This document shows positions 48,205 through 59,733 of a stretch of DNA of 64,000 bases, in pieces. Under the pieces are notes generated by a model. The model did no database searches. It was not told where the DNA came from and worked only from the letters and a program-made list of their open reading frames with translations. A program made the translations under genes and the position numbers. Numbering within the stretch: the stretch's first letter is position 1; each line of letters starts with the position of its first letter. Source of the DNA: Congeria kusceri (lineage: Eukaryota; Mollusca; Bivalvia; Myida; Dreissenidae); contig JAPFQT010000089.1 in assembly GCA_027627225.1 (NCBI GenBank), positions 558,001 through 622,000 of the forward strand, in the 5' to 3' direction.

Positions 48205-48706
48205 TTAAAGGGACCTGTTCACAGATTGACGAATTTACAATTTTCCAACTTTTTGTCACAGATTCCAAATATAAAAGAGAGGTGCAAACAAGGGAGCAAG
48301 ATAGCACTACAGACCAAGAGATACATGTTTACTGTCAATACCGTTTCGTTTATGAGTAATCATTAGTTGAAATTGATAAAATTATAAAGCGTTTGTAACG
48401 CAAAACGATGGAATAATTTAGAGTGTTTCTGTTGTTTTCGTTTAAATGGTGGATGACATGTGGATAACTTACATTAGGTAAAAATGCAGCTGTAAATAAA
48501 GTAAGCCTAATGGCCGAGTAGTTAAGGTGTTAGCCGTTTAATCCAGAGGTCCCGGGTTCGAATCCCGGTGGGACCAATCTTTATTTTTCTTTAAAAAAAA
48601 ATTCTTTCTTGTTATTATACTTGAGCTCTTTAGTTACGATGCTAAAATCGATCAAGTTAAGATATTTAATGGCATACTTCAAAAAAATGTGAACAAGTCC
48701 CTTTAA
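48205..48706. mobile_element. TTAA-flanked MITE with tRNA-like interior, copy b
   Basis: TTAA at 48205-48208 is followed by AGGGACCTGTTCACA, and TGTGAACAAGTCCCT precedes TTAA at 48703-48706, giving terminal inverted repeats of about 15 bp with one or two mismatches. It is nested in the hAT MITE. The interior contains a tRNA-like segment (next entry). Confidence 0.88.
48504..48576 (+). other. tRNA-like segment inside MITE
   Basis: An A-box-like TGGCCGAGTAGTTAAGG (48511-48527) and a perfect B box GGTTCGAATCC (48555-48565) lie in a CCGGG/CCCGG T-arm stem. The acceptor stem (AGCCTAA against TGGGACC) pairs poorly, so this is not a functional tRNA gene. It could still recruit TFIIIC or drive polymerase III transcription. 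Confidence 0.75.
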
Positions 48707-49244
48707 CAACTAATTATGTTCAGTAGACAGCGCCTTAACCAACTATGCCATTCCGCTTTGTATAAACACAAAAGGCCTACAAACACGAACTTTTTGATAT
48801 ACGGATATTTGTTTTCAGAATTCGTAAATGATTACATTACATTAACCTTATTTTCGGCTAATATTAATTATTAATATCTTTGTCCGACCTTTATATCATA
48901 ATGCACATTAAAAGTCACATTGAGGAGACATGGTCCCTTTAAAAACATAATTTGATTTGAAAGGACATATGGGTCTATATCATGGGTGTCAATCTACCTC
49001 CCATTGATTATAATCTGTTTTCACAAGTTGCGCATTCGAGCACACAAGGTGTTAAATGGTGTGTCAAAATAACAAACTGTCAAAACAAAAGATTATAATG
49101 ACAGAGGATATATTTAAACTTTTCATTTCTTAAGATTAATTGATTTTAATTGTGATATTCGAATAGCTGTATTATATTCGAATATTCGGTAAGGTAATCG
49201 AATAATCGAATATTCGATTATTCGTTGACATCCCTAGTTAAAAA

Positions 49245-50560
49245 GGTTATCATAATGTTTAAAGGAATATAATTGCAACTGTTGCTTAGGTCAGAATTTG
49301 TAAATTTTAAGTTCCTCGGTTCCGCCTACAATATTTCCATACCAGTATATGACCATGTAAATGATATATTTTATAACAAAACAAAACACTGCTCTTTATT
49401 TGTGATTTTTCGAAAGGCATAGTTACCTGGGAACATTGTCAGTAGCTTGGCATACCATAATATTGCCACTATCTAAAACAGTAATCATATGACGAGCTGC
49501 TTTTCTAACTTCCTCTGGCTTAGGACGCTGGATTTTGTGCTATTATGTGGTCGACTAATTATTCGTCAAATTTGTTGACCGATCTTCGTTTTGTATCTTC
49601 AGATAAAAAGTGTTATATGCTGTCTTATCAAAATCTACCAAAAATATCGTATTCAACTTCGCCCAGATTAAAAATCAAATGATCATTACAGACATGACAG
49701 CGAGTGATTTATTTCAACTACTTAGAATTTTAGTAAAATATCCAATGTTTAAACGCAGTATCCCATTCCATGTGTTTGACATAATGACGTTATATGCGGC
49801 TTTATACAACAAACGACTTATACAAGTTCCCGCTAGCAATAGTAGTTACATTATGGGATATAATATATGTAGACAATGATATAGTATTAATTGGTTTAAT
49901 TGTCGTATGTTTATCCATGTAATAAATTCCAGTGAGACTGAAGAAGGAAGCAGACTAAAACTGTCATTTGGGTAATCAAGACTCATCATGCAACGGGACA
50001 ATAGTAAAGGTATTTGATAACATCTTTTTGTATGGCGGAAGATTAAATGAACCCTCATTCGCAATATAGAATATCAATCTTTTCAGCATTTTTTGTCCAT
50101 TTGTAATTGTTTAGTTTAATACTATTTTATTGCTTTCAAATACATTTAAATGTTTACATGTAAACATAAATTGAAATTTTAACAGCAAGATCATGTGTAC
50201 ATTTGAAAAGCAAAAGGGTTGGGTCACAAGTTTTAACAACGTTAGAAATCGACCCTTCCCTGTAACCGATTTGTTGTGATGCGGATAAGATAAGGTAATT
50301 ATCAATGTATATATTAAATTTGTGAAATATAACAGTTCATTTTCTTATAACATCCATCAAAATAGTACATATGTTGCAAAAATGTTATAAATAATAAGAA
50401 ATGATTATAAAAAGAATACATGTATATTGTTACACTCTATTAAGAATGCAATACTTTGCAAAAATATTGTTTTTCATTAAATTGCTCCACACTCCAACCA
50501 GCTAAACATCAGGTTGAATGCAACGAGCTATTGGATAGGTAAACATAAAGTTTAGTGTGT
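49245..50560. other. Unassigned AT-rich stretch
   Basis: Short frames at 49610-49879 (plus) and 49846-50064 (minus) resemble nothing I know. The last part, about 50470-50560, may be the 3' untranslated region of the minus-strand retrotransposon that follows. Confidence 0.45.
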
Positions 50561-53500
50561 TTAGCGACTAAATCTTTTTGTGCTTTTGATATAACGTTGT
50601 ATTTCGCTGAATAGTGTATTATTGTCGTTGATGGAACGTTCGGGTATACCAAATAGTAATTTAGATGCACTTAGGGGATGAAATGGACGGGTGTTATTGA
50701 ATAAGCGAATGCGTTTGGTTCGGTAAAATGGGCATTTAAAAAAATAATGGTCAGCATCTTCAATAGGACTAGCACAGGCACATGTTGGGCTGTCGCGTAA
50801 GTGATTACTATATAGATCAGCATTAAAGTGACTGCAATTATTTCGTATTCTGGAGTGGTATATCTGTTGTGAGCGGTCACCGATAAAAAATATGGTGGTA
50901 CAGTTGGTGGATTAAACATTTGTTTAAGATGTCTTTTAAAACCAGATAAGCTGCCAATCGATCTAATATTTATATCAAGGTAATTCAACATTTTAATAGA
51001 AGATGGAATTACGGAGTTCGAGTATATTGCGAGTCTTCGCGTAACTGTTGCATAGTTAGCACTGTTTCGTGAAGAATATGGACATGTGCAAAGCGGTGGA
51101 GGGAACAATTCATTAAGGTAGTCCGGAAGTAAATTTTTACTAAGTTTATATACTAAGATGAGTTTTTGTATTTTCCGGCGATCGTTAAGTGAAACCCACC
51201 CTATTTCTTTAAAACGATTACTTGTATTAACGGAACGCGTTAAGCCTGTTATTATTCGAGCCGCCTTTAGTTGTACCTAATCAAGTATTTCCGTTTCATA
51301 ATTGGTGCAATTGTCCCAAACAATAGAAGCGTATTCAATTATGGGTCTTAAATAAGAAATATAAATTTGATTGAGTTTCGCGTTTCAATTTGTATTTTAA
51401 CATTTTCATCGAGCCCAGGATTTTAGATGCGGATAATGTAATATTTTGAATATGATCATGCCATGTCCCATCTTCACTGAAAGTGAAACCAAGGTGCTTT
51501 TTAGAGTGCAAACAAGTTAAAAGAGTATTATCAAGTAATAATTTCGAAAGGTTCTGACTTTTGGATAATGTATAAAATACAACATCAGTTTTGGAAGGGT
51601 TAAAATTAACTAGCCACTGTTTGGCCCATTCGTTGATTTGAAACAATCATGATTAAGTGTTGTTTCGATAATGTTAATGGCGTTAGATGAGACGGCTAAT
51701 GAACTATCATCAGTAAAAAGTATAGTTGTACTCAATAAAGAGTCGGATATATCATTAACGTAAATTAAAAATAAAAGAGGACCCAGAACAGAGCCCTGGG
51801 GAACACCGGCATTTATTGTTTTTGATCGCGAATGGGAAGATCCAATTAGCACTTTTTGGTTTCTGTTATTTAGATAGCTCTCAGTCCAATTTATGAGATT
51901 TCCACATATTCCAAATTGTTTAAGCTTAAATATGAGACCTTTGTGCCAGACTCGATCGAAGGCCTTACTGATGTCACAATATACGATACAAGTAGATTTT
52001 CTTTCATCAAAAGATTGACAGATTTGGTTGTACATATCAATGAGTTGATAGACTGTAGAGTGCCCAGGTAAGAATCCTGACCGGTTTTTGAAAATCAACT
52101 GGTTTGTATGTAAGTAATAATACATATATTTAAACACAATACGCTCAAAGATCTTACCTACGCAGCTTATTAACGAAATAGGTCTATAGTTGGATGTAAT
52201 AAACCGTTCTCCCTCTTTAATCAGGGACATCACATTGGCCTCTTTCCAATAATCCGAAAGGCATTTTCGCTGATAGATCTGTTCAAAAGTATCGAAAGTG
52301 GTTTACCTAATGATTTTGCAGTTTCACGTAACATTGTGTGACTAATTCCGTCAGGACCATTGGCTTTGTTTACTATTAAGTTAGAAAGGACATCGATCAC
52401 GTCCTGTTCTGTAACATTAATATCATTTAACGTAGTATTAGTTTTTAAAACAAAGGGATGTAATTCATGGTTAGTATCGTTGACTGTTGATATAGAACAG
52501 AAGTAATTATTTAATGTGTTTGCCTTTTCAACGTCCGTTACAGAATACGACTCGTCAGGATTAATTAAAGGCGGTATAGTATTATAATAAGATTCACTTT
52601 CTTCAACTAACATGTTTAACCGTTTTCCAATACTGACGGGGATTTAACGACCTGCATTCAAATAAATCATTTTTTAGAGTATTGACAAAATTCTCTTTGG
52701 TATGTTTTTTCATGTTATTAACTTTATTTCTCAATTGCTTATCGGTTGATTTCCCGGAGTTTATTGCTTCACGTTTTTGTCGATCTCGTTGGCGTGATGT
52801 TCTACGAATTGAAGAATTATACCATTGGCGATCGTTTGGTCTTATTTTAACCATAGAAGACGGTATATAGGTGGATGCCAATTCAATATATATGTTGGTA
52901 AATTCAACGACTGTTTCATGAAGTGTACCTTCAAATAGAAATGACCAATCATAAGAAAGATTCGCTTCATTAAATTGGTAACAAATAGCCCGTTTATAAT
53001 GCCATACTCTCCTTTTATGTGGAGTATGCATTGAGAGTTTGCAGTCAAAATATATGTAAGTTCCATAGTGATCACTAATGGAATTATCTGTTTCAAAAAT
53101 CCCTGAGTGCAAGGTTTTTTTTGAGCTAGCAATGGCGATAGGGTCGATCAATGTGCGTGAATGAGGGGTTACTCGTGTTGGTTCATTTATGACATTACAC
53201 ATATTGTTTAATGTTAATATATCTTAGAATTTATGGTTAGACTGATTAATTTGATTTTTGTTTATGTCTCCTACGATAACTATTCTGTTGCATGTATCTT
53301 GAGCTTGCTCTAGGCAAATATTAAGTCTTTCCCAGAAGTCGACTGCTGTATTTGGAGGGCGATATACATTTCCAAGTAAATAACTGTAGGAGTTGTCATA
53401 TATAAAAACCCATATGGATTCTGGAAAAATAACCTCAAGATTCAGAATTCGTTTAGGTCTAAACAGAGATGGAACATAGGTAAGAAGACCCGCTGAGTGA

Positions 53501-53784
53501 TTCGTATGATCTTTTTTAAATATATTATCAAAACCGGCAAGTGACAAAGAAACGTTATTAATATCGGTTGAAAGTGTAGTTTCAGTAAACCGTATAATAT
53601 CGAAGTCTAGGAAATTGTTTTTTATATAATCGAATTTGTTACGTATGCTTCTAATATTCTGATGTAGAATCGATAAGCAGGTGCTTTCAGTAAATGTATT
53701 CGACGGTCCAGGGTTTGTTTCTATATCCCCGGATAGCAAAATTAACAAAGTAAAATAGAATGGGCTGTAATTATTACAGAGCAC
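50561..53784 (-). pseudogene. Decayed CR1/L2-type non-LTR retrotransposon ORF
   Basis: Read from 53784 downwards. The N terminus has a hydrophobic stretch, then GDIETNPGP (residues 19-27), a 2A-like motif. The endonuclease follows with N43 (QNIRS), FTET (E68) and SDHYG, then the reverse transcriptase with NKANGPDGIS, YRPISLI, CDISKAFDRVWH, GVPQGSVLGPLLF and FTDD in place of the usual F/YADD. The C terminus has a Cys/His segment (CACASPIEDADHYFFKC in the correct frame) and ends at TAA 50561-50563. Breaks seen: a TAA at 53224-53226 in an otherwise continuous frame, and frameshifts near 52615, 52260, 51645, 51370 and 50740. Open pieces: 53224-53784, 52603-53202, 52230-52613, 51610-52233, 51335-51646 and 50671-51108. 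Clearly inactive. Confidence 0.88.
53704..53730 (-). other. 2A-like motif coding segment
   Basis: It encodes GDIETNPGP. The D-x-E-x-NPGP pattern causes ribosomes to skip one peptide bond between G and P. Such sequences are established at the N termini of some APE-type non-LTR retrotransposons. Here it lies 18 residues from the first methionine, after a leucine-rich stretch. Confidence 0.85.
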
Positions 53785-54618
53785 ATTGACCTCCCTTTAA
53801 AACTTGAGTAGGTATAGCACTCAGTTAAGGTAACATTTTGTTCACTAAGCACTGCGTTCAAGTTTTAAAATAATGTTATAAGTAAATACATACATCCAGT
53901 GATAGTGTTATTGTAACTGATGCATGTTCTAATCCAATTACGTATATTTGATTTTATATTCGACACGTATTCCTTAACAACTGCACAATTGAAATGATGT
54001 AATTATATGTAGCCGCTTATACTATTGTAAATCGTTGCATGCATATATGAAAGCTATAGATAGACGATCGATAAAGAGTAAGGTCATTCACCTATGCGGG
54101 TAAACGGGATTTAAAATCGATCGATAAAAGCTTTCACAGTCCTTATAAAATACTGGTGTGAGAGCGGGAGAGCTGAGGATCTGTATAAATAACGGAACAT
54201 AAAGCACATATTTAAAACAGAAGAAGAAAACAAGAAAAATATAAACAAACACACAAATTGATGGCAGCAAAGTTAGAAACAATTATCTGCCCAATTTATC
54301 AATATAAACTTTAGAAATTGAAAGAAATTAGCAAACAAAAAAGATATCAGGTAATGCAAAAAAGTAAGGTGTAGAATACAGGAAGTATACAGTTGCACGA
54401 TAAAAGGATAGGATTTACTGTTAGATATCCACAGTTTCGATTATTATGTTATAGCTTGTACATAAACATACACTATATTACTAAAGAACGCCTATCATAA
54501 TTAGTCAAATGCGAGTCTGTGACAATAAACGGACAATATAAAAAACACAAAGAACATTTTTAGCAAGACTTTTAAATCAATAGTGTATACTAAGTAGCTA
54601 TGTATACATATTTATTGA
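53785..54618. other. Unassigned stretch upstream of the minus-strand element
   Basis: The part next to 53785 is probably the 5' untranslated region of the retrotransposon. The frame at 54088-54282 is a chance frame rich in F and L. No other structure recognised. Confidence 0.4.
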
Positions 54619-54759
54619 GATACATGAATAGCCTAGATAAGAGGCTACTTTGTTCTGGCACAGTGGATACATGAATAGCCTAGATAAGAGGCTACTTTGT
54701 TCTGGCACAGTGGATACATGAATAGCCTAGATAAGAGGCTACTTTGTTCTGGCACAGTG
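54619..54759. repeat. 47-bp minisatellite, three identical units
   Basis: Units start at 54619, 54666 and 54713 and begin GATACATGAATAGCCTAGAT. Each contains a perfect 6-bp inverted repeat TAGCCT...AGGCTA with a 7-bp loop. Perfect identity points to recent expansion by slippage or unequal exchange. Confidence 0.95.
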
Positions 54760-54924
54760 GATTATCTATGCTTGGGTTGGCTGATATAAAATCACGAAAA
54801 AAGCATGTAAAATACTAATAATAGAAGTTTGTGTGCTTCTGTGAACATCGTTTGAAGTGTTTATCTAATGTTTAGATTGGATACATTTAAGCATTTAATA
54901 AAAAGGATATAGTATGAATTTAAA

Positions 54925-55221
54925 GGAAAGGTAAAGGTGAAGGTTCGGTTTATAGTCTGCTACGATCTACATCTTCAGCCGACTTTCACATTTACCTCCC
55001 CGATCACTGGGCCATAAGTCGTCCGTAAACACTCGGCGCAGTATGCAGCCACTGCTCATTGGCTTATTTTCCTCACAGGTACCCATTTATACACCCGGGT
55101 GGAGAGGAGCAATCGTGGGATAATATTTTTGCTCAGACAAATTCCGGTGGTCTGGGCGGGATTCGAACCAGGGACCTAACGATCCCAAAGCCAGTGTCCT
55201 ACCAGTAGACCAATACTCCCA
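54925..55221 (-). mobile_element. tRNA-derived SINE, second family
   Basis: On the minus strand a tRNA-like head (about 55147-55221) has an A box TGGTCTACTGG and a B box GGTTCGAATCC. The body contains a conserved-looking segment, in plus orientation GGTACCCATTTATACACCCG then GGTGGAGAGGAGCAATCG. The 3' end is tentative, near a GGTAAAGGTGAAGG stretch at 54930. Confidence 0.8.
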
Positions 55222-55963
55222 CAAGAACATAATAAAACAATATTGGATTACATATATTGACAGTTTAATACGGATCCATGTGGCACCTACATTGTTAAAA
55301 TAGTGTGTATGTAAACATTGTTCTACACTAATGATTCAAGATAAAAATATTCATCTTTAAAGATTGAGTTCATAACTTTCTTGTTATACGCTCTTTTTGT
55401 AACCGAATTTGGATTGTATAGGATTCACACGTGTTGGTCCGTTCGTCCATCCGTCCATATTTCTATTCCACTTCATAAATTTCAATTGCCTAGAAAGATT
55501 TTGAAATTACTACAGATAATTTTGACCAGCTGATGTGTCCATGACAATTGCTTGTCTGTCACAGAGGTCAAATATACAAAACGTGAAACTCCAGCTGCAT
55601 TAGCAGTCGAGAAACTCATGCTTTAGTTGGTTTCAAAAAGTTTCAAGTAAATTTGTTTATGGAATGCAATAAAAATTATTAGGGAAACGCTTGTGCAATG
55701 GAATGAAACCTGACTATCGAATTTTTAACAAATGTCACTGAAAAGTAATAATTTATTGAGTTTGAACGTGTAAGGTAAGAAGTGCTGTGAAGTGTGTTGC
55801 CTCTTTGGAATGACGGATGCTGTAGGCATTTGTCCTTAAATGACTCGTGACACAAACTATTCATGCTTTAAAACAAAATTGAACGTTTAATACCAGCAGT
55901 ATCCAGAAATTAATATGAACACGTATAAGAAAAACGAACCCATCCGGTATTTGTTATGAATGA
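55222..55963. other. Unassigned stretch with a repeat fragment
   Basis: A GTCCGTTCGTCCATCCGTCC stretch at about 55436-55457 looks like the GTCC-rich head of a pearl-like repeat. Nothing else recognised. Confidence 0.4.
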
Positions 55964-56128
55964 ATGTCTTTTCGTGTTTTCTCTTTCCATGAAGTGAAAG
56001 ATGGTTTCACATCTGAAAGACAAACAGATATTCACGAGGAAACGTGTTCTTCGCAATCAGTGGGGCGGTCCTATTCAAGCCCAGAGTATGTGTACGAAAA
56101 TTTCGCTGGAAAACGACCAAATGTATAG
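55964..56128 (+). CDS. Small open frame, 54 codons, unrecognised
   Basis: An ATG at 55964, directly after an in-frame TGA, opens 54 codons rich in S, E and F (contains HEVKDGFTSERQTDIHEE and YVYENFAGKRPNV) and ends TAG at 56128. Its composition is unlike the chance frames around it. It may be part of an exon: GAACAG followed by GTATAA lies downstream at about 56153. No family recognised. Confidence 0.2.
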   Translation: MSFRVFSFHEVKDGFTSERQTDIHEETCSSQSVGRSYSSPEYVYENFAGKRPNV

Positions 56129-56795
56129 GAGTCAACTCTGAAAAATGAACAGGTATAACTTGATTGTAAGTGTTATTGTTTGTGTCGTAAATATGTAAAC
56201 TGTTCTATTAATTGTTTGTATCGAACGGTTGAACTGAAACACGTTATCGTGTAGAAACAATAATTCAGTCCCTATTACCTATAATAAGTATTACACATGA
56301 ACCTATCTGCCAATGGCTTCTCTAAGTTCATTGTTAATATGTTGTCTATTTTATGTCCACATTTCTGATAAAATATTATTTAATTATATGGAATTGTGGT
56401 TCCTGCAAGAACATGTAGTTATTTGATGAAACGGTTGTTAAATTAAGGACCAAGGTATGTTCATTACTCTGCGAAGCTTTGTCCATCATGTGTGATGTGG
56501 TATTGAATTGCTTTATAATTACATTTACACTAAAGCATGTTTTTCATAAACTGTGTCAGAATGAAAATTTCAAAACATTAATCAATATAGACAAGCGTTG
56601 AAGAATACGTAACATTAAATTTTTGAATAAAATGTTGTATGACAAATATAAATGATCAATACAAATTAAAAAGTACGGCAAATGAATTAAGATGTTTTCT
56701 CACTTTGCTTTGTATTGAGGATCATTATATAAAGGTCAAAATATATTCAATATAAAGGTAGAAAATAATTGTTTTTGTATACATTCATCTTTCAG

Positions 56796-56829
56796 GAATT
56801 ATACAAACAATGTCAAGACCGAGATAAAG
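56796..56829 (+). CDS. Candidate 34-nt microexon
   Basis: A pyrimidine-rich acceptor ending TCATCTTTCAG (56795) and a strong donor AAAG followed by GTAAGG (56830) bound 34 nt. The first frame is open (ELYKQCQDRDK) with one leftover base, so the exit phase would be 1, matching the entry phase of 59491-59733. Another frame is also open, so the coding assignment is uncertain. Confidence 0.3.
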
Positions 56830-57959
56830 GTAAGGTAGATATTCAAATTTAAATGTAACCGAAATACAGTATTTCAAGGTCCTACTTCCAGAATTAATTT
56901 ATTAATGGTAGGTGTGAAATATAAAATAATAATATATAATGTATAACAATATCAATGACATTAATGGTGTATCATTATATCTTGGTGGTACAAATTTGAT
57001 TAAGAGATAATAATCCACTAAATGTTTACCCCTTATTTACAAAATATTTTTTAAGGTGATAACGATATATATCAAATTTAATGGAATATTGTAACTTCCA
57101 TTAATGAATGCAATCCATGTGTATATAGACATGTACATGCTGACATCATATCAAGTCATAGTGTTTACAATTTCAAAGTGATTCAACTAATTAAAATGCT
57201 ACAAGCCCGGCACATACATGGGGTGCACATTCCTTGGATGTATTGCAGCACCTTCTCCGGCTCACATAATGTAGTGAATGTTGCTCTTTCGCCCAATGTA
57301 TTCTCCAAATTAAAATACCCTTAAAATGATCACCTTTTGGTTATCAGTCATGACATTATCAATAACCTCAAGCGAAGATCACTGAGCAAACATATAAATA
57401 CGTATTCTCGTGAAAAAAGAATAGAATTAATGTGTCATGTGATAACAAGAGCAATATGTCACTACTTCGAGATGTCAACATGTAGCACGTCTAGTAAGAA
57501 AAAGACGAGTCAAAAAGTAGCACTTCTCGTAAGGATGACACAAGTCAATAAGTAGCACAACGTTTTGAACCAAAGTCTAGGAGAAAATCGCAGGACGGTA
57601 TGATGGTTCTTCGCCTTCCCGGATGGCAGCTAAGGCATCCGTGTCTTTGATGAGGAATTTCCGTTCACCTATTCAGTCTATAGACATTTCCGCCTATTTG
57701 TAATTGTAAAGGCAGTTTACTTAAGTATCATTTATCATAACAAAGTACGGAATTTAGACTGATATAATATTATCTGCTTCCTGTATCATGTCGATTCTGT
57801 CTTTGCACATTTGCGCTTGTAGTATTTTTGTATGACGTACACTATTTTGTAATAACAAGTTGCATTAATGCTTGTGTTTTTACGGGGTTTTAGGCACCAA
57901 TAGCGCCAACTCTGGTGAGGGTGAGAAAATTTCGACACAAAATGGCGATATTATAAAAA

Positions 57960-58776
57960 CCGACATGGTTATAAGTAAAACAATTTCATTTAAATTAAAT
58001 TTTAATTGTGCTGATCATGTCAGAGACCTTAATACACATATGGAAAATCATTGAAATACAATTAAGAAATGCAAAAAAGCACATGTAAAGCTAAGAAATC
58101 CGAAAGGAATTCGCAATTTCTCTCAGAAAAATCAACATAATTATTTAGTTCATGGACTTAGTCATGCGCACCTTGATTTTCGCAATGGCCTCTTTGCTGA
58201 CCTCTCTGCCTATCATATATCAAAGCTACAAAAAGTTCAAAACAAAGCCACATGCTTTGTCATAATTGTTTTGAAAGATCAAACCAGTACTGTAATTCTC
58301 ACTTTACTGGCACTTTACTGTAATTCTCACTTTAAACGAGCAATACTTATGTTTAAAATACTGGTCCTAGTTTTCCAAACTGTACCAGAAATTGGCTACT
58401 GCAACAAACTCAGTGAAAATATCATTAACGATCCACAGATGAAATTCACTTTATTTATAAAACTATAACCAAATAGCTCACAAATCGTTTTGCTGTAGTT
58501 GCCCCACAATTCTGGAAATGCCCTCCTAAACGGTCTAAAGTGTACGGAAAATGCGAATCAATTTCGGAATATACCCAAAACTAAAATTTTTCAAAATGTA
58601 CTATAAATAAAAACAGTAAATAATGGTTGAGAAACGAGTTGTAAAATATGTTTACAAGACAATAGTGTCTGTGAGGGTTAGTGTGAGCTATGTAAAGCGC
58701 AAAAGAATATAAGACTATACAATTTTGCGCTAAATAAGTGACTTCATTATAAGAGTATTATTATATTATTATATTA
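57960..58776 (+). pseudogene. CR1/L2-type retrotransposon 3' relic
   Basis: Translation in shifting frames gives the region after the reverse transcriptase core: LRNPKGIRNFLS, LVHGLSHAHLDFRNGLF, AYHISKLQKVQNKA (58139-58260), then MFKILVLVFQT, and near 58490 NRFAVVAPQFW. The order matches the C-terminal half of Jockey/CR1/L2-type proteins. Stops and frameshifts are frequent, so it is an old relic. It ends in a run of ATT/TTA triplets at about 58756-58776, as L2-like elements often do. Confidence 0.75.
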
Positions 58777-59490
58777 CCTCTTTTTTCTGCAAATGATTTT
58801 AAACTGTGAGATATACAGTAGTTTTTGTTCTCCTTTCTAATCGTTTCCCAAATGTATGACTAAACGTCCACGCGTTCTATTGACGTTTATAGTATGCGTT
58901 ACTCTGGAATACATTCTAAATACCTGAATACAGTCAGCTAACAAAAGTAGATCCTCATCCCGTTGATTATTGGTATCCTATATAATAACAATATATAAAA
59001 AAATAATAATAACCGTAATATATGACTATTTCAATTTTTCCTCTCATCAGGTCTGCATCGATGAAGTAAATCATTATTCTATACACTTTTCTTCATTTCA
59101 ACACTCTGGAGATAAAGCAGTTATGGGCCGCCTTTTATTACTTTCTATGACGCACTTCGCACTTTTACTAGTTAATCAGATATGAATACCATTTCCAACC
59201 ACACAAACGTTTTGCTGACGTTGTCGATTTCCACCCCAAAACTTCTGTTCCCCGGTCACATTATTGTTTAGTCACATCCACTAAATTGAATCCACGGGTA
59301 TTTGCATAAAACTGCACCTAATTTAACACATCATATTATTATTCAAACACAGTCGTACAAAATCACTGGAAATTTAATTAACACACACAACGTGTATTTT
59401 CATTTTTGCCAAGACTCGAAGATAAACTTCTTTCTATCTACCACCAACTAAGTATTCTATATTTATGTATAATTTTTTTTTAATATATAG
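58777..59490. other. Unassigned stretch, intron-like
   Basis: An acceptor-like TTTTTCCTCTCATCAG ends at 59050, but the sequence after it has no convincing donor. Only AT-rich chance frames occur. Confidence 0.4.
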
Positions 59491-59733
59491 ATGGTTCCCT
59501 GTGTCCCACACACCATGTTTACAGTGACGATGTGTTCCACGTTGGTGATACGGATAAAGAAAGAAATCGAGAGACAGCTCTTAAAAGTGACCTTCAGACA
59601 AACAAAACGAAGAAAGACCATAAAAAAAACTGCAGTCTTTTCATTAAAAGTGTATACTATTATCGGAAAACGCATCACGTCAAGCTCGGTATCCTGAATG
59701 GATTTATACCATTTGTACTGACAACGGCAAAAG
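59491..59733 (+). CDS. Candidate internal exon, 243 nt, phase 1-1
   Basis: A T-rich tract ending TTTTTTAATATATAG precedes 59491 and GCAAAAG followed by GTAACT closes it at 59733. With two leading bases the block is open throughout for about 80 codons and ends with one leftover base, so both boundaries are phase 1. It encodes a charged, lysine-rich segment (SDDVFHVGDTDKERNRE, later KTHHVKLGILNGFIPFVL). A second frame is open for most of it too, starting ATG at 59491 and stopping at 59697, which weakens the call. No family recognised. It may belong with 56796-56829 and with the BIR exon downstream, but nothing proves this. Confidence 0.35.

Larger units (their letters stand above)
48040..49236. 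mobile_element. hAT-type MITE with 8-bp target duplication
   Basis: The ends are TAGGGATG and CATCCCTA, with target duplications GTTAAAAC (48032-48039) and GTTAAAAA (49237-49244). Subterminal regions are dense in ATTCGAATATTCG. There is no transposase remnant. About 500 bp of its length is a later MITE (48205-48706), so the original element was about 0.7 kb. The first eight bases match those of the hAT elements in the tandem array, so related transposases may have moved both. Confidence 0.88.

Noticed and set aside
48504..48576. Functional tRNA gene
   Set aside because: Boxes are good but the acceptor stem does not pair and the sequence is part of a repeated MITE.
50671..51108. 145-codon frame as an independent gene
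   Set aside because: It is the C-terminal part of the decayed retrotransposon; after about 50740 it reads the wrong frame.
54619..54759. CRISPR-like array
   Set aside because: The three units are contiguous with no spacers, and the sequence is eukaryotic.
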